Origin: Chlorobiales bacterium | GTDB lineage: Bacteria; Bacteroidota; Chlorobiia; Chlorobiales; Chlorobiaceae | Assembly (NCBI GenBank): GCA_022360355.1 | Contig: JAKSCY010000148.1 | Location: forward strand, 1 to 22,391 | Direction of reading: 5' to 3' | DNA: 22,391 bases | Shown: piece by piece, positions 15,605 through 22,391 of the stretch | Position numbering within the stretch: the stretch's first letter is position 1 | How the letters are laid out: each line of letters begins with the position of its first letter | The notes under the pieces: model-generated | Seen by the model: only the letters and a program-made list of their open reading frames with translations | Databases searched by the model: none | What the model was told of the DNA's origin: nothing | Position numbers and translations under genes: made by a program

Positions 15605-17584
15605 ATGGCCGATAAAGAAGGGAAAAGAAGCCAGACGCCAAACAAATTCAGACCGGTAAAAGACCAGAACCCCGACTCAGGAGGATGGTTCGGAGGCGGA
15701 GGAAATGGAGAAGTGCCAAAAGACCGGTTCCCTAAGATATTGATCTATATAATGTTGTTTCTGGTGTTCATATTCGTGTTCCAGAGATTCTTTGTGCAGG
15801 ATGATTCGAGGGAAATAACTTACAACGAGTACCGTAAAGTCCTTGGACAGGACCGGATCGTATCACTCACGGTTGAGACCGCACCGGACAAATCCGCAGT
15901 ATTGAGAGGTGTGCTGAAAAGTCCCGTAACCCTCCAGCTCGTTGACGGTTCTACGGGTCAGGTTGACCGGTTCTCCACCAGAGTTCCCGGGTTTTCAATA
16001 GAACAGGCCGACCTTCTCGCGGAAAAGGGTATTGAAGTAAAGGTACGGGAAGGCTCGAATGACCTCAACAACTTCCTTATACTGCTTGCCCCCTGGCTGA
16101 TATTTGCCGCGATTTACTTTTTCATTTTCCGGCGCATGTCCATGCAGAACGGCGGCGTTCAGAAAAATATTTTCGCTTTCGGCAAAAGCCGTGCGAAACT
16201 GATGAGTGACTTCGACGTCAAGGTAACTTTTGAAGATGTTGCCGGCGTCGACGAAGCAGTAGAAGAACTCAAGGAGACTGTCGAGTTTTTGATGAGCCCC
16301 GAAAAGTTTCAGCAAATCGGAGGCAAAATTCCCAAAGGGGTTCTCCTTCTCGGCCCTCCCGGAACCGGCAAAACACTGCTTGCCAAAGCTATTGCAGGCG
16401 AAGCGAAAGTCCCGTTTTTTTCTATATCGGGAGCTGACTTTGTAGAGATGTTTGTCGGCGTCGGCGCGGCAAGAGTACGCGACCTGTTCGAGACGGCGAA
16501 GAAAAACGCACCGTGCATCGTTTTCATTGATGAGATCGATGCTGTTGGCCGGAGCCGCGGAGCGGGACTTGGCGGTGGCCATGATGAACGCGAGCAAACG
16601 CTGAACCAGCTTCTTGTCGAAATGGACGGGTTCACAACCAAGGATAATGTTATTCTTATCGCTGCGACAAACCGTCCTGATGTTCTCGATACAGCCCTTC
16701 TCAGGCCGGGGAGGTTCGACCGTCAGATAACAATCGACAAACCGGACATTCGCGGAAGAGTAAATATACTGAAAATCCATTCCCGCAAGACGCCCCTTGC
16801 AGGAGATGTGGAAATCGAAAAAATAGCACAGAGCACTCCCGGCTTTTCCGGGGCCGACCTTGCAAATCTCATTAACGAAGCTGCTCTGTTGGCATCCCGT
16901 GAGGAACGCAAGGATATCTCGCTGGATAATTTCGAAGAGGCCAGGGATAAAATTCTGATGGGCCCCGAGCGAAAAAGCATGTACATTTCCGACGAACAGA
17001 AAAAAATCACCGCGTATCATGAGTCCGGCCATGTTCTGGTGGCAAAATTCACCAAAGGCTCTGATCCTATTCACAAGGTAACCATCATACCGAGGGGCCG
17101 TTCGCTGGGCCAGACGGCTTACCTGCCCGAAGAAGACCGGTATACACAAGACAGGGACAACCTGATTGCAATGATCACCTACGCACTGGGCGGAAGAGCT
17201 GCAGAAAAGCTGATATTCAACCAGACCAGCACAGGCGCGGAAAATGATATTGAAAGGGCTACCGAAATCGCACGGAAAATGGTACGAAACTGGGGCATGA
17301 GTGAAAAACTGGGACCGATCAATTACGGTAACGGCCATAAAGAGGTATTCCTGGGTAAGGATTACTCTCATGTTCGCGAATACAGTGAGGAAACAGCCCT
17401 TCAGATCGACGTAGAGGTTCGCAATATCGTCATGGAATGCATGGAAAATGCAAAGCGCATACTTAGCGAGAAAAAGAACCTTCTGCACGCACTTGCCGAT
17501 GCGCTGATTGAAAAAGAAATATTGAACGGCGATGAGATCGACGCCATTATCGAGGCAGGCGGCGGTGCTGTAGCCCTTTCATAA
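15605..17584 (+). CDS. ftsH: ATP-dependent zinc metalloprotease FtsH
   Basis: A 659-residue membrane-anchored AAA+ protease that degrades misfolded membrane and some soluble proteins. Two membrane segments (about 44-61 and 156-175) flank a periplasmic domain. The AAA module has Walker A GPPGTGKT (250-257), Walker B FIDE (307-310) and the second region of homology ([20 protein letters not shown], 354-373). The zinc site is HESGH (472-476) with D548 as the third ligand. A Gly-rich cytoplasmic N-terminus (26-36) precedes the first membrane segment. The ribosome site is weak (AGAAG). The TauE-like gene follows after 23 bases, so the two are probably co-transcribed. Confidence 0.98.
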   Translation: MADKEGKRSQTPNKFRPVKDQNPDSGGWFGGGGNGEVPKDRFPKILIYIMLFLVFIFVFQRFFVQDDSREITYNEYRKVLGQDRIVSLTVETAPDKSAVLRGVLKSPVTLQLVDGSTGQVDRFSTRVPGFSIEQADLLAEKGIEVKVREGSNDLNNFLILLAPWLIFAAIYFFIFRRMSMQNGGVQKNIFAFGKSRAKLMSDFDVKVTFEDVAGVDEAVEELKETVEFLMSPEKFQQIGGKIPKGVLLLGPPGTGKTLLAKAIAGEAKVPFFSISGADFVEMFVGVGAARVRDLFETAKKNAPCIVFIDEIDAVGRSRGAGLGGGHDEREQTLNQLLVEMDGFTTKDNVILIAATNRPDVLDTALLRPGRFDRQITIDKPDIRGRVNILKIHSRKTPLAGDVEIEKIAQSTPGFSGADLANLINEAALLASREERKDISLDNFEEARDKILMGPERKSMYISDEQKKITAYHESGHVLVAKFTKGSDPIHKVTIIPRGRSLGQTAYLPEEDRYTQDRDNLIAMITYALGGRAAEKLIFNQTSTGAENDIERATEIARKMVRNWGMSEKLGPINYGNGHKEVFLGKDYSHVREYSEETALQIDVEVRNIVMECMENAKRILSEKKNLLHALADALIEKEILNGDEIDAIIEAGGGAVALS

Positions 17585-17607
17585 CCCATTTCCTGGAGAA
17601 GCCTGTC

Positions 17608-17973
17608 ATGCAGATTTTCTGGATGTTGCTTACGGGGGTAGCCGCAGGAGTTTTTTCCGGCATGTTCGGTATAGGCGGTGGCCTTATCATTGTCCCTGTA
17701 CTTGTGCTGATCATGGGCTTTTCTCAACATACCGCAAACGCCACCTCCCTGGTCGCATTGCTTCTCCCTGTAGGGCTCCTGGGTGTACTCGAGTATTACA
17801 GGGCAGGAAAAATAACAACGGAGCATATCTGGTTTGGAATCGTTATCGCTGTCGGCCTTTTCGCCGGAGCGTTTCTCGGCGCGAAAATCGCAACATCTCT
17901 GACTCATGAGATGCTTCGTAAAATTTTTGCAGTGTTTATAGGAATTGTTGCGGTAAGAATGTGGTTACAATAA
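17608..17973 (+). CDS. Half-length TauE/SafE family membrane protein
   Basis: A 121-residue, very hydrophobic protein with about four membrane segments. GMFGIGGG (18-25) followed by a hydrophobic stretch is the repeat motif of the TauE/SafE (sulfite/sulfoacetate exporter-like) family. Full-length members have about 250 residues with two such repeats; this one has a single repeat and would have to dimerise. GGAG stands about ten bases before the ATG, and the gene follows ftsH by 23 bases. No second half lies next to it, and the C-terminus (VRMWLQ) shows no sign of a frameshift, so it seems an intact single-repeat protein and not a remnant. Substrate unknown; a role with sulfur anions is only suggested by the family. 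Confidence 0.8.
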   Translation: MQIFWMLLTGVAAGVFSGMFGIGGGLIIVPVLVLIMGFSQHTANATSLVALLLPVGLLGVLEYYRAGKITTEHIWFGIVIAVGLFAGAFLGAKIATSLTHEMLRKIFAVFIGIVAVRMWLQ

Positions 17974-18011
17974 TTGTTGGTAACGTTATCTAACCTTAGA
18001 ACTTAAGCACT

Positions 18012-18311
18012 ATGGGAAACACAACGACAAAAGCAGATCTTGTTAATACCATCTCTCACAGGACAGGGCTGACCAAGCATGAAACCGAATCGGTGGTTGA
18101 CTGCCTTTTCGAAAGCATCATTGATTCGTTGAAGACCGGAAAAAGAATAGAGATCAGAGGATTCGGTTCCTTCAATATCCGCTATAAAAACCAGCGGCTG
18201 GCACGCAACCCCAGAACAGGTGAGAAGGTGTCGGTAAACGCAAAAAACGTCCCGACGTTCAAGATCTCCAAAGAGTTCAAGCACGCAGTGAGCCAAAGTC
18301 TCAAGGTATAA
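18012..18311 (+). CDS. HU/IHF-family DNA-binding protein
   Basis: A 99-residue nucleoid protein of the HU/IHF family. Its marks are EIRGFGSF (47-54), the tip of the beta arm RNPRTGEK (65-72) with the Pro that intercalates in DNA, and a closing FKISKEFK. EIRGFGSF is closer to IHF-beta or alternative HU proteins than to canonical HU (which has GFGTF or similar); HU against IHF cannot be settled by eye. It starts 38 bases after the TauE-like gene. No clear ribosome site is seen. The C-terminus is slightly longer than the usual 90 residues. Confidence 0.92.
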   Translation: MGNTTTKADLVNTISHRTGLTKHETESVVDCLFESIIDSLKTGKRIEIRGFGSFNIRYKNQRLARNPRTGEKVSVNAKNVPTFKISKEFKHAVSQSLKV

Positions 18312-18322
18312 CGAGGCTGAAA

Positions 18323-18386
18323 ACCGGCAAGCTCAACCGTTGATTTGTAGACTAATTGTGACTACCGGGATACCGGCAAGCTCAAC
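18323..18386. repeat. Two 15-bp direct repeats after the HU/IHF gene
   Basis: ACCGGCAAGCTCAAC occurs at 18323-18337 and again at 18372-18386, 49 bases from start to start, in the gap between the convergent HU/IHF gene and the hypothetical gene. A GTAG/CTAC pair lies between them. No T run follows, so this is not a normal terminator. Purpose unknown. The remaining gap to 18476 holds nothing else that I can support. Confidence 0.5.
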
Positions 18387-18476
18387 GTGCTGAACATAAG
18401 GGTAAGGCTATACTGCTCACATAAAAAACACAGAGCGCCCGGTACTCCCTACTGGAGCAATTTCCCCTCGCGGCTC

Positions 18477-18863
18477 TTACAGATAAAACGGATCTTCCTC
18501 CAGTTCAAGCTCAAGATTGTGCTTGTTGGCAAAACATATCTTGATATAATGCCTGTTTTCTTCCTTGAAGATATCCGCCCCTTTTTCCGCGGCATGCAGA
18601 ATGATATGGCCTTTGCATCGGCCGAGTTCCTTGCGAAGGTCGCCACTTTTTCTGAAAACCAAGTTTGTATATTGCTCCCCTTCGCGAACCGCCAGTTCCG
18701 CATTGCCTTCGCAAAAGTCGGTTAACAGGTCAGGTACCGCAAGGAGAGACATTTCCTTGCCAATCCATACACTGAGCAGTTCGAAGTGAAACGGAAGAAA
18801 AACCGAGTTTCTGAACACCATTCCCTTCTCCCCTTCCTGTATTGCCTGGACAAATCCTTTCAT
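18477..18863 (-). CDS. Conserved-looking hypothetical protein
   Basis: A 128-residue protein I do not recognise. It has no signal peptide, membrane segment or known motif. The chain is mixed alpha/beta in character, with a basic middle (RKSGDLRKELGRCKGH) and a very acidic end (LELELEEDPFYL), and two Cys without a spacing pattern. The start at 18863 is supported by AGGGG about nine bases upstream. It is the last gene of the leftward series mtaB, apt, nhaD, 54 bases after nhaD, so it is probably co-transcribed with the antiporter gene. Its frame is the longest of the overlapping frames here and has the best start context. A real gene is likely but not proven. Confidence 0.6.
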   Translation of the reverse strand: MKGFVQAIQEGEKGMVFRNSVFLPFHFELLSVWIGKEMSLLAVPDLLTDFCEGNAELAVREGEQYTNLVFRKSGDLRKELGRCKGHIILHAAEKGADIFKEENRHYIKICFANKHNLELELEEDPFYL

Positions 18864-18917
18864 TATGTCAATCCCCTGAGTTGATCGTTTCTATCCATCC
18901 CCTGCAACCTGTGCTTG

Positions 18918-20396
18918 CTACAAATTAAAAAACACAAACCATATCACTGCAAATACCGGAACCAGTATCGGCAGCGAGTACTTATACACATATTCAACAA
19001 AACCCGGAACATCAACATCAGCCTGCTCGGCGATATTTTTAACCATAAAGTTCGGAGCATTGCCGATGTAGGTTATGGCACCGAAAAACACCGCCGCAAC
19101 TGATATGGCAAGAAGGTAAATATCCGACGGCACATCGGAAGGAACCGGAGACGGGATGCCATCGGCAAAACTTCGCACAGCATCAACCGACCCGATATCC
19201 GAGCCGAATTTCCCCATCGAGCCGGCAAGGAAGTTCAGGTAAGTCGGGGCATTGTCCAGCACACCCGAAAGAGAACCGGTGAGCCAGTAAAAACGGGAAA
19301 CGGAAAATTCCGTTGCATGGGCTTGCGCATAGGCTCCGATAAGTTCGAGGGCCGGAATCATGGTCGCAAAAATGCCGATAAAAAGAAAAGAAACTTCTTT
19401 GATGGGCTCAAAATTGAACTCATTGCCTTTCATCGCATCCTCATCAGCGGTTTTGAAAGCTGCGACAGCAACGGTAAACATGATAACTTCACGGATACCG
19501 AATGGAACGTGAAGCATTTCCTGAAGGCTCGGAAAACCCGGGATTACCGCCGGATCCATAAACACGGAGGCAATGATTATACCAAGAAACACAAAACTCC
19601 TGGCGCCCTGAATTTCCAGACCTTTTCCAGTGTGACTTTCAAAATCCTTCGGAATGGTTCCCTTACCGACCATAGTATCGAAAATCATAAAGAGCGCTAT
19701 CAGAACAACAACAGTAACCAGCCAGATATGCCATATTTCGGTCAGAATCCAGAAAAACGGGACGCCTTTGAGGAAACCGAGGAACAGAGGCGGATCGCCT
19801 ATCGGTGTCAACCCGCCACCAATATTACTTACAAGGAAAATAAAGAAAACAATATGAAACGGTTTGAGACGCCCTTCGTTGATACGCATATAGGGGCGAA
19901 TCAAAAGCATGGAAGCACCGGTTGTACCGATAACATCGGCCAGAACCGATCCGAAAAAGAGCAACCCCCCGTTAACCAGAGGCCTTCCACGTGTCCCAAT
20001 CTTGATCAGAATTCCTCCGGAAACAATAAACAGCGATCCGATAAGAGCTATAAAAGAAATGTACTCTTCAAGGGTATGCAATAATACGTGAGTACCGTGA
20101 TCCATGAAAAAACCATAAAAAAAAGCAACAATCGCCCCGAGACCAACTGCAATCTTCGGGTAATGGTGCTCCCAGAAATGGTGATAAAAGAGCGGGCCGG
20201 TTGCAATCATGACCAGCAGGATAACAAAAGGAACAACCATCCAGACCGGCGGCAGGTGGTGAGTCTCCTCGGCAGCATGAACTGCTGCAACACCATTGGC
20301 AACCTCGCTTGCATGCAGAACACCGTTGAAACCGACAGATATCGTGACAATTGCAATAACGATGAAAAACAAAGAGCGCAACAACGTGTCTCCCAT
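18918..20396 (-). CDS. nhaD: NhaD-type Na+/H+ antiporter
   Basis: A 492-residue inner-membrane protein with about a dozen hydrophobic segments, of the ion-transporter superfamily clade that includes NhaD. NIGGGLTPIGDPP (191-203) is the best mark, a loop conserved in NhaD and the arsenite/citrate carrier superfamily. The N-terminal 30 residues look like a signal peptide or first membrane helix, followed by a His-rich stretch (HH at 46-47, HHFWEHH at 72-78) that may be exposed. The open frame extends to 20507, but that part overlaps apt; ATG 20396 has AAGGGG about eight bases upstream and is only 4 bases after the apt stop. It would export Na+ in exchange for H+, useful in saline habitats. Ion specificity is inferred from the family. 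Confidence 0.87.
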   Translation of the reverse strand: MGDTLLRSLFFIVIAIVTISVGFNGVLHASEVANGVAAVHAAEETHHLPPVWMVVPFVILLVMIATGPLFYHHFWEHHYPKIAVGLGAIVAFFYGFFMDHGTHVLLHTLEEYISFIALIGSLFIVSGGILIKIGTRGRPLVNGGLLFFGSVLADVIGTTGASMLLIRPYMRINEGRLKPFHIVFFIFLVSNIGGGLTPIGDPPLFLGFLKGVPFFWILTEIWHIWLVTVVVLIALFMIFDTMVGKGTIPKDFESHTGKGLEIQGARSFVFLGIIIASVFMDPAVIPGFPSLQEMLHVPFGIREVIMFTVAVAAFKTADEDAMKGNEFNFEPIKEVSFLFIGIFATMIPALELIGAYAQAHATEFSVSRFYWLTGSLSGVLDNAPTYLNFLAGSMGKFGSDIGSVDAVRSFADGIPSPVPSDVPSDIYLLAISVAAVFFGAITYIGNAPNFMVKNIAEQADVDVPGFVEYVYKYSLPILVPVFAVIWFVFFNL

Positions 20397-20400
20397 ATTC

Positions 20401-20934
20401 TTATTCCCCTTCAAACTCCGTAAGGCAATAGAGCTTATACCCTTTGTTCTCGAGCTTTTTCTGACCGCCGATATCAGGCAGGTTGACAATAAACGCCATT
20501 TCGACAACTACACCACCAACTTTCTCAACCAGTGCCGCCCCGGCAAGAGCCGTTCCTCCGGTAGCAAGAAGGTCATCAACAAGAAGAATCCGGGTACCTT
20601 TTTCCAGAGCGTCAATATGCATTTCCACTTTATCGGTCCCGTATTCAAGCTGGTATTCCTGATCGACGACTTCACCCGGAAGTTTACCCGGCTTTCTGAT
20701 TGGAACAAACCCCTTACCCAAGGTATAGGAAAGCGCTCCTCCTATAATAAAACCTCTTGCCTCCATGCCGACGATCATGTCGAATTTCACTCCGTTTTCG
20801 ATGTAATGCTGTGTCAGTTGGTCGATAACAAGCCTGAATCCTACAGGGTCCTTGAGAAGTGTCGTGATGTCGCGGAACATGATACCTTTCTTCGGGTAGT
20901 CGGGTATGGTGCGAATACGGGATTTAATAGCCAT
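20401..20934 (-). CDS. apt: Adenine phosphoribosyltransferase
   Basis: A 177-residue purine-salvage enzyme that makes AMP from adenine and PRPP. The PRPP-binding motif is ILLVDDLLATGGT (116-128). The N-terminal IPDYPKKGIMFRDITTLL (10-27) and GMEARGFI (56-63) are typical of Apt. Length is normal. No ribosome site is seen before the ATG at 20934. It lies 81 bases after mtaB and 4 bases before nhaD, so it is the probable first or second gene of this transcript. Confidence 0.97.
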   Translation of the reverse strand: MAIKSRIRTIPDYPKKGIMFRDITTLLKDPVGFRLVIDQLTQHYIENGVKFDMIVGMEARGFIIGGALSYTLGKGFVPIRKPGKLPGEVVDQEYQLEYGTDKVEMHIDALEKGTRILLVDDLLATGGTALAGAALVEKVGGVVVEMAFIVNLPDIGGQKKLENKGYKLYCLTEFEGE

Positions 20935-21015
20935 TGCTGTAATTATTTAGCCAGGTTAACAAATTAGACAAACAAACTCTCCCGGTATGAGGAGATATTC
21001 CGGCAAAAATGGCTT

Positions 21016-22371
21016 CTAAGTTACAAATCTGCCCTCTAAAATCAAATCTTCGTTCATGTTTTGGATATAAACCTTTTTCTCTTTACCGACAAGACCGACA
21101 GCATCTCCTGGAGTCTCCGTTATAAGCTGTACCCTGATGTAGTTACGGGAATAACCGGCAATCATGCTCGCCCCTCCTTTTGCGGCCTTGTACTCTTCGA
21201 AAAGGACATCGAGAGTCTTCCCTGTGTACTGCAGCGTAAACTCACGCTGTTTCCTTTCGGCGAGATCAAGAAGCAAACGGCTCCTTGCTCGTGATGTCCG
21301 GGATGAAATCTTTTGGCGGACTCCTGACGACACCTGTCCTGCAAGCGCTGTCCCCGGCCGAAGAGAACAGGTAAAAACATGCAGGTAAGCGGCAGGAAGG
21401 CTCTCCAGCAACTTGAACGTTGCCTGAAAATCAGCCTCGGTCTCCCCCGGATACCCGACCATGACATCGGCGCCGATAGCACAATCCGGTATTGTCTCAA
21501 CTGCCTTCAGCAGTCGCTGCCTGTAACCTGCTGATGTGTACCGGCGACACATTGCGTCAAGGATATCGTCAGAACCCGACTGGAGAGGAAGATGAAAATG
21601 AGGCATGATCTTCGACGAAACAGCAACCGCATCTATCAACCTGTCACTGAGTACATCCGGCTCGATCGAGCTTATCCTGATCCTGCTCACATCGACCGCC
21701 TCGAGTTCCTGCAACAGTTCGACAATGGTGGCTCCTTCACTCCGGTAATCGGCAATATTGACACCGGTCAGCACAATCTCATGATACCCTGCTTCCGCAA
21801 GCTTCCCCGCACCTGCCAGCACTGTTTGAAGAGGTACAGAGCGTGAATTTCCCCGCGCAAAAGGGATAATGCAGTAAGCACAGCCGTAATCACATCCGTC
21901 CTGGATTTTTAGAAAAGCGCGTGTCCTTCCCCACTTCCTGTCATATACGAGAGAATGAGCAGGCACAGCTTCTTTTATAGTCCCAGGAGATGAAACTTCC
22001 CTGTATAACGTTTCCTTATAACCTGTTATATACTTTTGTAGTATAAATTTTTCCTTTGAACCAAGAATAACATCAACTCCTTCAATACGTTCTATACTAT
22101 CGGGGGCCAGCTGGGCATAGCAGCCCGTTACCGCTATCCTGCTTTGCGGATATTGTTTTATCATTTTTCTTATCTGCCGCCTCGACTTCTGCCCTGCCTG
22201 CCTGGTAACCGCACATGTATGTACAATGACAAGGTCAGGTTTATCATCACCGGTCGTTATCTCCCAGCCATCCCGAACAAAACCGTCCAGTATCGATGAT
22301 GTTTCCGCATAGTTGAGTTTGCAGCCAAGCGTAATAGCGAGAACACGTTTTTTTTTCTGAACTTTACTCAT
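21016..22371 (-). CDS. mtaB: tRNA methylthiotransferase, MtaB-like
   Basis: A 451-residue radical SAM methylthiotransferase, the likely enzyme that adds a methylthio group to t6A37 in tRNAs reading ANN codons. The N-terminal domain binds a [4Fe-4S] cluster through C17 (GCKLNYAE), C53 (HTCAVT) and C84 (GCYAQ). The radical SAM motif is C160, C164 and C167 (DGCDYGCAYC). A TRAM-like RNA-binding end closes the protein (about 390-450). HTCAVT and GCKLNYAE favour MtaB over MiaB (which has NTC and GCQMN) and RimO. The ATG is 20 bases from the window edge, so its promoter lies mostly outside. Confidence 0.92.
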   Translation of the reverse strand: MSKVQKKKRVLAITLGCKLNYAETSSILDGFVRDGWEITTGDDKPDLVIVHTCAVTRQAGQKSRRQIRKMIKQYPQSRIAVTGCYAQLAPDSIERIEGVDVILGSKEKFILQKYITGYKETLYREVSSPGTIKEAVPAHSLVYDRKWGRTRAFLKIQDGCDYGCAYCIIPFARGNSRSVPLQTVLAGAGKLAEAGYHEIVLTGVNIADYRSEGATIVELLQELEAVDVSRIRISSIEPDVLSDRLIDAVAVSSKIMPHFHLPLQSGSDDILDAMCRRYTSAGYRQRLLKAVETIPDCAIGADVMVGYPGETEADFQATFKLLESLPAAYLHVFTCSLRPGTALAGQVSSGVRQKISSRTSRARSRLLLDLAERKQREFTLQYTGKTLDVLFEEYKAAKGGASMIAGYSRNYIRVQLITETPGDAVGLVGKEKKVYIQNMNEDLILEGRFVT

Positions 22372-22391
22372 AAAACAAATATTGCAAATCG

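Noticed and set aside
15995..17488. 497-residue frame on the minus strand opposite ftsH
   Set aside because: It is antisense to the whole of a clear FtsH protein and has no recognisable domain.
19317..20084. 255-residue frame opposite nhaD
   Set aside because: Antisense shadow; very rich in Lys/Asn/Arg, as expected opposite a membrane protein.
20397..20507. N-terminal extension of the nhaD frame (529 residues)
   Set aside because: It lies inside apt; ATG 20396 has a good ribosome site 4 bases after the apt stop.
1..22391. CRISPR array, insertion sequence or prophage
   Set aside because: No regular repeat-spacer pattern, transposase, integrase or phage structural gene was seen.

Overview
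The window looks like chromosomal DNA of a green sulfur bacterium (Chlorobiaceae). The evidence is a Rieske/cytochrome b gene pair (petC-petB) with no cytochrome c1 or f gene beside it, a CrtC-type carotenoid 1,2-hydratase next to it, and a broadly Chlorobi-like housekeeping set. Genus and species cannot be settled by eye.

Layout from left to right. A large GH13 (alpha-amylase superfamily) protein is read rightward (289-3939). Its 5' end carries a 124-bp segment bounded by 13-bp inverted repeats. A bidirectional hairpin terminator separates it from the leftward block petB, petC, crtC and tRNA-Phe(GAA). From 7614 to 13730, all leftward, lies a compact peptide-natural-product (RiPP) locus. In transcription order it holds a PqqD-like leader-binding protein, a radical SAM/SPASM enzyme, an HPr-kinase-like protein, an S26 signal-peptidase-like protease with a Ser/His pair, an ABC exporter without a peptidase domain, a PF14907-type nucleotidyltransferase, and finally a 60-codon gene. 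That last gene encodes a probable precursor with a lasso-type leader motif (YxxPxL) and an Arg/Met-rich tail ending in Ser. Upstream comes gltX (leftward). Then ftsH, a half-length TauE/SafE-like membrane protein and an HU/IHF-type protein are read rightward. The right end is leftward again: mtaB, apt, nhaD and a small protein of unknown function.

How the genes work together. petC and petB form the quinol-oxidising core of the photosynthetic electron chain; crtC acts on chlorosome or reaction-centre carotenoids. The RiPP locus can be read as a pathway: PqqD presents the leader, the radical SAM enzyme modifies the core, the kinase and nucleotidyltransferase may decorate the C-terminal Ser, the S26 protease removes the leader and the ABC protein exports the product. 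The tailoring and leader parts resemble those of phosphorylated lasso-peptide clusters, but no transglutaminase-like B2 protease or asparagine-synthetase-like cyclase is present. A radical SAM enzyme stands in their place. This unusual combination, with its Arg-rich core, is the best candidate in the window for a previously undescribed system. All functional statements are read from motifs and context; no database search was possible.
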